A stretch of 64,000 bases of DNA from Varanus komodoensis (Eukaryota > Chordata > Lepidosauria > Squamata > Varanidae): contig NW_025335761.1 of NCBI RefSeq assembly GCF_004798865.1, positions 20,672,502 to 20,736,501 of the forward strand, written 5' to 3'. The notes below the pieces were generated by a model. The model was given only the letters and a program-made list of their open reading frames with translations, ran no database searches and was not told the DNA's origin. The translations under genes and the position numbers were made by a program. Position 1 is the first letter of the stretch; each line of letters starts with the position of its first letter. Below are positions 53,746-64,000 of this stretch, one piece after another.

Positions 53746-55465
53746 TCCCTATAAATTATGTTTGTCCAGGAACAAGGATCAGGACTTGCCTATATATATC
53801 AAAAAGTCAACCCCTCTCGTCTGGAGATGTTGCCTCTGCACATGCAGTCACAAAGTCGAGTTTCCTTCCTTGCCTAGCCAACAGAACCACAGTAACCTGA
53901 GGCTTCGTCAAAATGGCTCTGCGTCTGCCCTCTCCTGCAGCGTGCCGCAGCTGCTCAGTCAGCAGCAGAATCTTTTGAAAGCCAGGGAGACTTCCCTGGA
54001 AGCAAAATCTCGGGTAAAAGGGACCTAGAGACATGCAGCTAGATTTTTTTTTTTAAGCATGAAGATGCAAAAAACCAGAAATATCATCTGTAAGAGGTGG
54101 TTGGGTTTTAGATCAGAAGGAAAGGAAATGCTGTTAAGGCAGAGGTTGAATTGCATGGATTCCTGTGCCAGGATGAGCTGCCAATAAGGAACCGGATCAG
54201 TTCCACTGGGCTGACTGTCTCCTCTGTGATTTGCAGACCCTTCCATATTGCTAGTAGCTCCAGGTTCCAGAACTTTGCTGGCAATTAGTCCAGCCCTGCC
54301 GGTTTGTGTTCTCCCCAATCTTTTTTTCCTATCCAAATTATTCTCTCTTTTATGCACGATAGTGAGAGGATTTGTAGAATACGTAACAGCCGTTCTCCTG
54401 ACTCTATAAAAGGGCCCATGTCAAAATAAGAAGGTGCAGAAAAGGCACTGAAGTGGGTGACTGGTCTCAGGGCATGAACAGAGTGGTTGGGAAGCCCAGT
54501 GGCTAAACCATAAAATCTCTGGGCCAACTAGCAGGATAAGAAAAGGAAGCTACTAAGGAAGCAAAGGTTTTGCCTCCATTGCCCTGCTTCCAGTGAACAC
54601 AGCCTCTGCCTCCGTGACCTGGAAAAATTGTGAGGCCCGGTTCTCAGTAAACACCATCTCTGCCTGACTTTAACTGACCTTTGGCACAATGTTATCTGCC
54701 GTTCCCAAGATAGTTGCAATGTCTGCTGCCTAGTGCGTACCATTCAAAAGCATATGCAGACACCACAGGGCCTGGCAAGCATTTCCCTCCAGGATGACGG
54801 AGAGACAGCATAAACACATGCAAACACGATTTAAGCTCAGGCTTTAAAACTTGAGACCTGAATGAGATGGGTAAACAGATGGGCAAATGCTGGTGTGCAG
54901 CATTAATTTCTAAGATGTGTCCCCTAAATGGCCCTTCTGAGATTAGGAAAAATAAATTGCTGCTTAGTAATGAATACGGGCTGCATATAGCTCAGGTCTG
55001 GAGGCCAAATCCAGCCTTCCAGGGCAGCAATCCTGTGCTCCTGGGTTCCCCAGAAGGCCATGTCCCTTCCCCTGGCCCAACAACCTTTCCCCCAAATACC
55101 TGCCCTTTCTCAGCTGCTGCACTCTTTGCCTTCCCTGTCTGAGTGGTTGGAATGCCCCTCCTGAAGCCTCGCTGTGGCATATAAACTTGTTGGAAGTTAT
55201 TCAGTGGTTTGGGCGCCCATGTTCCTGGCTCTTAGGTCTTATCCTTAATGACATTCCGTTCTTGACAGCCAAGCATGTCTCCTTTGGTTCACACTGACCT
55301 AGATTTCTCTTTTATGTATATTACTATGTCAACTAAACGCCCAGAGCCAATAGCCAATTAGCTGCCTGAAGCTGGAGGGGTGCGCAAAGAAAACGGCACA
55401 GTGGAAAAATGGCATCCGACAGAACTGCATGGTGGCAAATATCATCCAATGAGATCGCTCTAAGG

Positions 55466-55887
55466 CAGCGATTTTCAGCCTCCAGTTCATGGGCCGGTGC
55501 CAGTCTGTGGGAGGTTTCCTGCTGTTCTGTGGGGGCTGCATCCTGCTCCCCACAGCCCGGTGTGCTCCACCACCTCTTCCTCAGTTGCCACTGCGGTCTC
55601 AGGGGGTGCACTGGTGCCGCCAGGGGGGCCAGGGAGGGGAGAGACAGCTCAGTGGGAGCCATCCGGGAGCCACGCTGCACTGATTTCAGTATTTTATTCT
55701 TTTGTTGGCATCTTTTGTTGCTCGCTTTCTGTTCTGGAGAATTTTCATTTTTTGGTATTGTGTTTGGAAACCAATACACAGAATACTGCATTATGTGTAT
55801 GGTGCTTTTTGTTTCTGCCTCACCACTCCCTGAGGTGGTTTTCCTGTTTTTGCCGGTCCCCAGGTGTGGACAGGTTGAAAACCATTG
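55466..55887. mobile_element. hAT non-autonomous element, 422 bp, target duplication CTCTAAGG
   Basis: CTCTAAGG occurs at 55,458-55,465 and 55,888-55,895. The ends CAGCGATTTTCAGCCT and, inverted, CAATGGTTTTCAACCT agree at 12 or more of 16 positions. It has a GC-rich left half and an AT-rich right half and no transposase. The overlapping long frames on both strands (55,333-56,008) run through it and are not genes. Confidence 0.92.
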
Positions 55888-57099
55888 CTCTAAGGTGGTT
55901 TCCTGGTTCATGTGTATAAAAGAGGCACGCTCCCTGGCTGCTAGGAATCCCTTGGCTTTTTTGGCTGACGTGCCCTTTGTTCAGAATGAAGTTTGCTCCT
56001 GTTGCTAAGGCGACACCTCAGTTGCTGGGTCTTATTGGGATGGGCGTACCAGAAGCATGCCCTTGCCTTTTGCAACATCACCGGCAGCAGCGAGGGGTAC
56101 AAGCAATTTTGCTGGTCTTCTGCCCTCACGCTTTGGCCTTCCCCCGCACCCTGCAAACTGCTCCCTTTGGGCTGAACGAGGCTCTGCCCTGGACATTTTG
56201 AGTGAAGCTAGTCATGGCGACGCTGGGGACTTTGGCCTTCACTGGTTGGCCCTTACAGCTGGTCTGCAGGTTTCATTTGCCTCTGACAGCATCAAGAGTG
56301 AACGAGGCACCACACCCAATGATTCCTTTATTATAAACCACCCGAGGAGAATAATTTATTCTGAAAGGCAATTAGGCTGCAGTCCTAGGCCATGGCTAGG
56401 AAGTAATGTGCCTTGAACTTGGTGTGCTTACTTCTGAGTAAGTACACCTAAGATTGCCCGTAATTAGGAAATATAAGTACAGTACTTGTTGGTAAAACAA
56501 TATTTATACATTCAGCTGACAGGACACAAGGTTTAAGTAGTCCACTGATGAGAAATCCCAAAATGTATAAGCGTGAGTCAGTATTTTACATCTTTGCTAT
56601 GGATTTACACAGTGATGGTGGACGCCAAGGGTGAAAATAATGAGTTTCACCTGGTGAGGCTGCATGTATGAAAGCAGCACTTTGGAGGTTCTGTGACAGC
56701 ATAACTATATTTGTAAATGAAATGAGCCTCGCACTTCACATGAATGGCAGAAAAGGCTAGGGCTGGAGTCATGAGCCCACAATTCCAGCACAAGTGCTTA
56801 TTCCTGTGAAGGTGCAAACCGGCAAGTTTCAACAGGAAAAAAGCCCTACAACTCCCAGTATGCCTCCATCAGCTACATTGGGATTATGGGCTTTTTCCTA
56901 CCTAAACTTGCATAGGTTTGCACCTATGAGCAGGAAGTTAATTTTGCTGAAGGCTGCCTGCACTTTTAAAGTAGCAAAAGATTAAGCAGTGGCAAACTTA
57001 TTTGAAAGACAAATGTAAATGAGCATTCTGACTTGAACAAGGTGCCTTCTTAAAGCAGAACTAAAAGTTCCAGATAAGGCAGCAGCCTCCAAATCATTT

Positions 57100-57425
57100 G
57101 ATTTATTTATGTATTACATTTCTATGCCACTCAAACCCCAAACTTTTCTTGGTGGTTTGCAACAATTAAAATAATAAAACATAAGGTTTGATATAAGCAT
57201 TTGAAACCATGGTTTAAAATAGATTAAAAAAACCCTTGCAGATAGACAAAGCTTTACAATACAATAGCAGATTCAAGGCAAGAGGAACTGTAAGACTAAA
57301 ATGCCTGGGCGAATCGGAAGGCCTTTATCTGGCACTGGAAAGAGCACAACGTAAATGCTAGGTGAGCCTCTCTGAGAAACTCATTCTCCAGCTGGGGTGT
57401 CACATCAGAAGAGGCTCACTTAGTA
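57100..57425 (-). repeat. Squamate interspersed repeat, minus strand
   Basis: ATTTATTTATGTATTACATT, CTTGGTGGTTTGCAACAATT, AAAATGCCTGGGCGAATCGG, GCCTTTATCTGGCACTGGAA and TGAGCCTCTCTGAGAAACTC follow a widespread squamate repeat whose name I do not know. Its right side abuts the CR1 piece at 57,462. Confidence 0.55.
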
Positions 57426-57461
57426 TCCTTCCACCTCCCTTCCTCTGATGGGGGATCCTAT

Positions 57462-57795
57462 ACAGCCATTGTTAGGATCCTTGGAGATCATCTAGTCCAG
57501 CCCCTCCTCAGTGCAGTGTCTATAATGCAGAGTACAGCCACAACAGTCTCTGCTTAAATGAGAAAGGGAGAGACTAGAATCTCCCAAAACCAGATATTTT
57601 ATGGCCATACAGCCTCACTGTGAAGAGGTTTCTCCTAATCTTCAGGCAAAATCTGCTTTCCAGCAACTTCTAAGCACTGGTTCTAGTCCTGTGCTCTGCA
57701 TTACTGACTGGTGGCCATTAGGGTTGAGGGGCAGAAGGCAAATCAAAGGAGTTGAAAGAGAATTCCCCCATCCATTCCCAGGTCAGGATGTAATA
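57462..57795 (-). repeat. CR1-type LINE 3' region, minus strand
   Basis: GGAGATCATCTAGTCCAGCC, GTCTCTGCTTAAATGAGAAA, GTTTCTCCTAATCTTCAGGC and TGGTTCTAGTCCTGTGCTCT correspond to the antisense CR1 3' wording (catctagtccaac..., cctaatgtccagtcggaa...). Short and decayed. Confidence 0.7.
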
Positions 57796-59699
57796 TAATA
57801 TTAAATACATTCAGATAAATTTTGAATGTTTTCCCCTTCTTCCTTTTCTCTGCTAATTCACTCTGAAGTTCACTTAAAGTGTGTTGATTAAAAATATACA
57901 GATGCCTTCCTAAATGCTGACAGATCCCCGTCAGAAGCTCTCCCCCATCCTAGCCATGTAATAAATGCCCTTGAGAGATTTCAGAACTTTTTTTAAAGGG
58001 ACCGTTTAAACTTCCCCTTGCAATATAACAGGCTGTTGGTCAGCAAATTGACAAATTCTACAGTGTTCTTGAAAAGTAATGAATCCCTTTAAACAAGAAA
58101 GGATTAACAGAAGAACAAAATGAGAAACCTCTTGTTTTGGTGTCCCCAGAAGAAGGCTAAACTCTGAGCCATTCAGTAAACAAGATCTCCCAGTCATGGG
58201 GTTCTCCTGACCTTTACTTCAGGTCTTCAGAGTTCAAATTACTGGCAGTACTTTTTAGGAACTGCAGAGCATAAACACACAACCACTCATTTGGCAGAGT
58301 GGACAAGAAAGCAGAGGAGATGAAAAGGGAGTTGAAGAAAACACTTCCAAAAAGCTGTCAGGTTCATAGTGGTGGCTGTGAGGGTGAGAGCTTGTATTGC
58401 TTCTTGAGTGTCTTACAGAGAATGCCCTTGCCGTCCCTCCTTCTCACGAGGCTCTGCATTTGCTGAAAGCAGTTGCAGCATTGCCTGGGTGTGACAGGTG
58501 GAAAGTATTTGCTGGTGTGCATCAGTTTGCCTTAGGAAGCAGTGGCGTTGGTCCCAGATCTCTTCAGACAAAGAACACATGGTGCCCTTTGGTAGAAGAA
58601 ATGCATGTGCTTGCTCTGGATTTTTAAACTGCACTTACTAAAACTGTGTGGGTGCCAGGCAGGGGCCAGATACTGTTTTCCTGCATATCTGTGAAATCAG
58701 TGCCTTCATGCAATCTAGGACTCAAGGGTACCAGATCTAAGTTAAGTGCATAAAACTGGTGTCCATGCAGTGGGAGCAGAAAATACAAATTTATTTATTT
58801 TTACCCCACTCAACAGCTAAAAGGTACAAGCCAAGAGGTACAAGTAATTCTTGATGATTTCCAGACAGAGATACTTGCCTATGAGAGGCACTGATTTTCT
58901 CTCTGTTTCTAGTCCAAACAAACTGGAAGAATCGGTGTGGAGGACACAGCAGCTGTGCTGCAAAACCACTAAAAGGAGCAATGCCAAACCTCATGGGGGG
59001 GAGGGGATCTGGAAGCACCTGCTGCAAACCATCCTATACTTTCCTAGAAATTGCCTTCTGTACTTAATGGTTTAATTCCTAGAATGCTTTGTCATAGAAA
59101 ACAGAATGCACACAGAGTAGGGATGACTGCTAACGCCAATGAATGTTGGCTTCTCGAAAAGGATGCCCCCATATAAATTCCTAGATCAGTATTTAATGCA
59201 GTGAGGACCCTTTAGATGTTTCACTTACACCAAAGTTATACACATACTGTGTAACTGGATTATTTACTTAATCTAAGTATGTGTGGCCCTAATTTGGATT
59301 GGGACCATGACATTCTGGGAGGAGGGATTTAAGCTTAGAAGATCCCACTCCTTTGGAGACATTTTTTTCTTTTTTAAACACATGCTTTTTTTGGGGGGGG
59401 GATGTTTCCTGGGATGAAAACACGAAAGAAAATTTAAATCCCACCTCCTGGAGCACTGCAGTCCCAGTGAATTGGGACCATGTGTGCGTACACTCAAGAA
59501 AGTAATCCAGTCATGTGTGGCTCTGCTATATGTGATTTCACAAGCCTCAGCTGTCAAGTTTGACACTTGGTTGCAGGAAGTGCCTGAGAGGTACAAACAA
59601 AAGCACTGATTTGCCACAGGGCTGACCCAAGGCGTTTTCTTCCCTGGTTGAGGTACAAGATGGTGACCCTCCCTTGCCACGTGTAGAAGCTGGTTGGAC

Positions 59700-60981
59700 T
59701 GCAAGCATCTTGAAGAAAATGCAATGATTAATAGAAGCCAGCATGGATTCATCAAAAATAAATCCAGTCAGACTAATTCAATCTCATGTTTTGACTGGGT
59801 AACCTCCTAAATGAACAAAGGGAACACTGCGGGCATAATATACCTAGACTTTAGCAAAGCTTCTGACATAGCGCCACATGACATTCTGAAAAGCAAATTA
59901 GCAAAAACTGGACTTGATGGAAAAATTATTAGGTGGATCAAAAAATGGCTGCTAAATCAGACACGAAGAGTGTTCATCAATGGCACCTTCTCCAATTGGA
60001 TGGAGATATTCAGTGGGGTACCACAGCGTTCACTTCTGGGCCCAGTACTCTTAAATATCTTTATTAATGATTTAGATCATGTACAAGGAAAGATAATCAC
60101 ATTTGCAGACGATACAAAACTGGGTGGAATAGCAAACACCCTAGAAGACAGAATGAAGATCCGGAGAAATCTTGATAAACTTGAACACTGGGCTTGAAGC
60201 AAGAGAATGAGATTTCATAAGCACAACTGACAAGTCTTCCACCTAGGAAAAAGATACCAAATGCATTGATACAAGATGGGGAATACATGGCTCAACAGAA
60301 CAGAGAAAGATCTTGGATTAATTGTGGACAATAGGCTAAACATGAGTCAACAATGTGATGCAACCACCAAAAGGGCAAATGCTATTTCGAGATGCATTAA
60401 CAGAAATATTACTTCCAAATCATGAGAAGTAGTAGTTCCTCCATACTCCTCACTAGTCAGACCTCATTTGGAATACTGTATCCAGTTCAGGGCACCAAAA
60501 TTTAAGAAAGATGCAGAAAAATTAGAAAGGGTCCAGCGGAGGACAACAAAAATGATCCAGGGTTTGGAAACACTGCCCTATGAGGAGAGACTGAGAGAAC
60601 TGGGCATGTTCAGCTTTGAGAAGAGAAGACTTAAGGGGAACATGATATCATTCTATAAGTTCCTCAAAGGCTGTCACAGAAGATGGTCAAGATCTCTTCT
60701 TGCTGATGCCAGAGTGTAGGACACGGAATAATCAGCTCAAGTTGCAACAACCCAGATTCAGGCTGGACATCAGGAAAAGCTTCCTCCCTGTCAGAGCAGT
60801 ACAACAGTGAAACCAGCTGCCTAGAGAGGTGGTGGACTCTCCCTCACTAGAGACATTCAGAAAGACACTCACTAGAGCCATCTGAGTGGGATGGTGTGAC
60901 TTGGTGTCCTGCAACAGCAGGGGGATGGACCTGATGGCCTTCTTGGCTGCTCCCAAGTCTACTATTCTATGATTTTATGAT
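59700..60981 (+). repeat. CR1-type LINE, 3' half (reverse transcriptase to tail)
   Basis: It opens RSQHGFIKNKS, then MNKGNTAGIIYLDFSKASD, HDILKSKLAKTGLDGK, FSGVPQRSLLGPVLLNIFIN, FADDTKLGGIANTLEDR (60,100-60,140, active-site box FADD kept), [51 protein letters not shown]-type text, and a 3' end with CTATTCTATGATTTTATGAT repeats. The aspartates of FADD are intact, but several stops break the frame. It starts close to where the copy at 17.3 kb stops. Confidence 0.92.
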
Positions 60982-61494
60982 TGGCAGTGGCGACTCACCT
61001 TCACACTTGCAATGGGACCAGCGTTCTTCACCACACCTGAAGCAGCAGACTACCTGAAGTGCCACGGTCAGGTAGTGTGGAATACACAGTTAAGTCCTCC
61101 AGGGAAGGGGGCAGCTGGCGAGTTCAGGAGGAACACCGAGGAGCAGCTGCCATAGCTCTGGCTCACTGTTGTTTTCTGCATCCTTAGGCAACTGCCTCAC
61201 TTTGCCAGGCTCAGCTGACAGGAGGAAGGAGCAAAAGAGGAACTATTAACTGGACCATCAAATCTCAAGGCAACAGAAGAATAAATTCTGAAGAGACAGG
61301 GGAACATGTTTGAGATGTATACTCTATTTGAATTGAAGCAAAAGCTTTATGGCAGAAGTCAGTGCCCTGCTGAATTCTGAAGAAAGTGCCCAAGGGTCCT
61401 CAGGAGACTTTAGGAACAATTCATCAATTGGAAGCAGCCAGACCCAAGACTTATTGCTTACACTCAAGAGGAGGTTTGGCAAAAGGGTCTAGTC

Positions 61495-62525
61495 CATGGG
61501 TCCTTAAACTGCAGCCTGCCTCAGAGCTTTTGGACTTGTTCGGAAAGAACAATCTCCAAGTGAGTCCAAAAGCTCTGAGCCGGTGCAGGCGTTCTTTGAA
61601 ACTGAGCAGAGAGCTGGTTCACGCACCAAATTGTAGCAGCTCAACTGCGCATGCACTGGCTCCCCCCTCCCCCATTGCATACATATACAGAGTGGGAATA
61701 GAGAGGGATACAGAAGAGAGGAGGATGGAAGAGAGAGAGAGAGACGAAGACACTAAAAAAGGATTGAAGGTAAGAAAAATAAAACTTTCTGAATCCATTT
61801 TTAAGTATGTGAGCCATGTCCTGGGGCTGCGGGAGCTGCGGCCTTCTATGGGCAAGGCGCCACTGCTGTTGAGCAGCTGCCCCTGGGCTCAGTGAGGCGG
61901 CTGTGGCTCGCCTCCCCTTGCCTCAGAAAGAAGCCCTTACCCCAGAGCCGCCCCACACTCCACTCTCTGACCTCCTGCTCCCTCGGAACCAGGGCAGCGG
62001 CGAGGACTATAGTTTCCATCATGCCCAACCAGCAAGGCCAATGGAAGTTGTAGTCCAGTTCATCTGGACAGTACCAGTTTTGGCAAGGTAGCACTTAAAA
62101 TATGGTAGTCATTAGCTCTGCATCCAAATACAGTCATTGTCTATTGTGGGAATTGTTCTTGGCTGACTTGCTTCAAATACTAAGAGTGGCATCAACAGTA
62201 TTTATCCTTAGTATTTTTGCTTCATTCTTTGTAAATGCCAGTTGCAGTCTTCAGCTGCATTATGCCTAATACTATATTTAGTGCCTTGGTTGTGTTGTAG
62301 CTATGTCCCTTGAATATGGACATGTTCTTCCCCACCTCATCTTGGGCTTCTGCTGCAGCCCAAGGGAGTGGAGCACACTTTTTTAAAATGTTTAATTAAT
62401 TTGAATTTTAATTATTTTTAATGTCCAGTGTGCATAGGAATTCATTCATTTTTTTTCAAACTATAGTCCGGCCCCACACCAGTCTGAGGGGCAGTAAAAC
62501 TGTTTAAAAAGTTTGAGGACTCCTG
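61495..62525. mobile_element. hAT non-autonomous element, 1,031 bp, target site GTCTAGTC/GTCTAAAT
   Basis: The ends CATGGGTCCTTAAACT and, inverted, CAGGAGTCCTCAAACT match each other and the ends of the element at 36,962. The 8-bp flanks agree at 6 of 8 (61,487-61,494 and 62,526-62,533). The interior has GA-rich (61,709-61,760) and GC-rich parts and no transposase. The 169-codon frame at 61,386-61,895 runs across its left end and is not a gene. Confidence 0.75.
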
Positions 62526-62533
62526 GTCTAAAT

Positions 62534-64000
62534 GGAATATATCCATTTGGTTTAATTGGTACTGTGCTTTGCTGCTTGCCAGGCATCTTTCACTCCATCA
62601 CCTGTTTGTTGACAGAGTTAGATTTTCCTTCACTTCAGAAAAGGCTTTAAGAAGAGCCACAACAATTTATGGAAATGTTGCCAGAACGCAACATTTTGTG
62701 TGTTTTATTAGCTTAGCATGCACTCAGTGAGCAGAGCACACAAAAGAAAGACTGTTCCACAATAGAGGCTAAAGAGAGATCAGAGGTTTATAAAACTTTG
62801 TGTGTGTTTTAAATGGGCATATATGGGAGTATATTTTCCAGCAACTTAGTATTTCAGTACAACTAAATTTTTGTACATTCTAGGAGGTTAAAAAATGGCC
62901 TGCAAGTCAAAAAAGGCAGTTTGTGCAGAATCCATAGGACAGATCCCAAGAAACCCAAAGTAATTCGAGACCACTACAGATTTCTCCAAAATCCTTTTCT
63001 AACTTTTAAGGAGGATACCGTAATTTTTTTAGGAAGCCACTGGCAAATATGTCTGTGGAAAGGAATGATTCATGGTCATGATGCAATTTACCGTTGGTAG
63101 TGCTAATCTTACACATGTAGGAAAGAGGGTAGAGGCTAATATTTCAAAGAAGGGAGACACTGGGTGCAAGAAGCTGATAGGAACCATGGAGGCAATGAGA
63201 AAATGTTGGAAAAGCAGCAAGTAAAAGGATATCTGAAGCAAGGTTTTAATGTTGGGAGTAGGGAGAACAGGGTCACGAAGAACACTGGTCACAGGATGCC
63301 TATCATGAGCATGGCAGGCCTTTCAGCTGAAGATGTGGAACAGCAGGGCGCTTTGCCAAAAGACCTATAGCAGGAAAGTATAGAACTCCATCCCAGGTCA
63401 ATGGCCCAGTTCTAAAGACCTCCCATTGATCTTAGAAATGGTCTAGAACTGTTGAGAATAGTCTTACAGCACTGAACTTTGGCCTTTATTGTATTAAACT
63501 TACAGGTGGCCATCAATACAATACCAGCATTTTATTAAGCACCAGAGGAAAGCTTCTTGACTCAATTCTAAATGTAAGACCAGCCTAGTTGTAGGAAATG
63601 GCTAAATGATTCCCTATATGGGCTACATAATGGCTGAAAGAAACTGATGGCATCCAGTGTCTTGACCAGAGTATATCTGTCAGCAATGGACATAGTGTGT
63701 ATTTACCAACTTACGGATAGATTTATTACAACTTTGTCATGGAGAATTATTGAAAATTTTGGAGATGTCAAGGAAAGCAGTTTCTGCTTCAAAGGGAAGC
63801 ATGGAAGATCAGCTTGAAATATATTGAAAGTAAATGGGAAAGGTTAGAATGAAGAATATTCACACCTATAATTTGTTGCCCGATACAGAGATGTAAAGAC
63901 AAAAGTGAGATTGCTGGCCAAGAGTTTGACACTCTACTGGGGTGATCCCACCATACATGCTAAGAATGTTGTGACTGTGAAAAAAGAGGGTTGCTGCTTG
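62534..64000. other. Intergenic end of window
   Basis: No gene and no repeat I can name. The short frames at 63,029-63,370 have no recognisable domain. Confidence 0.5.

Noticed and set aside
55333-56008. Frames of 192 codons (minus) and 199 codons (plus) over the same DNA
   Set aside because: Both cross the hAT element at 55,466-55,887 and lack any domain. Long frames on both strands at one place are a composition effect.
59273-59755. 160-codon minus-strand frame upstream of the CR1 piece
   Set aside because: No recognisable domain, and it overlaps the 5' edge of the CR1 fragment in antisense.
61386-61895. 169-codon frame
   Set aside because: It crosses the left end of a hAT element and consists partly of a GA-rich repeat (Arg/Glu run).

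Overview
The window is vertebrate genomic DNA, most likely from a squamate reptile (lizard or snake). The evidence is large introns with GT-AG junctions, no compact operon-like coding, tRNA-headed SINEs that look like Sauria SINE, an RTE-BovB-like fragment, decayed CR1 and L2 LINEs, and many short hAT transposons. This repeat mix is typical of squamates. I cannot name the species.

Positions 1-42,345 hold the 3' part of one gene on the + strand: INO80, the ATPase subunit of the INO80 chromatin-remodelling complex. Thirteen exons join in frame (phases checked at every junction) into 616 residues ending at a TAG stop at 40,545-40,547. The upstream end is cut by the window edge. The exons encode the second lobe of the Snf2-type ATPase (helicase motifs IV to VI), a basic segment, and a serine- and alanine-rich tail that matches the recalled human C-terminus closely. 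A 3' UTR of about 1.8 kb follows, with a canonical AATAAA at 42,320.

The introns carry most of the other recognisable content: an L2 fragment (2.2-3.3 kb), SINEs (3.7, 27.0 and 37.8 kb), a foldback element with about 39-bp inverted ends (6.15-6.38 kb), the 5' half of a CR1 LINE (15.5-17.3 kb), a BovB-like fragment (18.3 kb), a TA-flanked GC-rich transposon (23.96-24.53 kb), an L2 endonuclease remnant (28.1-28.6 kb), a small inverted-end element (31.5-31.9 kb), a compound CT/GT microsatellite (33.05-33.14 kb) and a hAT element (36.96-37.42 kb). Two introns share a repeat unit of about 375 bp that I cannot assign to a family (35.17-35.64 and 38.23-38.57 kb). One copy was later split by a short CR1 tail.

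From 42.4 kb to the end I see no host gene. This 21.6-kb intergenic stretch holds four more hAT elements, an internally deleted CR1 on the minus strand (46.8-48.4 kb), an L2 remnant (52.5-53.6 kb), the 3' half of a CR1 (59.7-61.0 kb) and several short repeat tails. All five hAT elements have, or nearly have, 8-bp target duplications with TA at the two central positions.

I found no CRISPR, operon, toxin or other new gene system. The most unusual signals are the unassigned intronic repeat pair, the foldback element, and the shared TA-centred target rule of the hAT elements.
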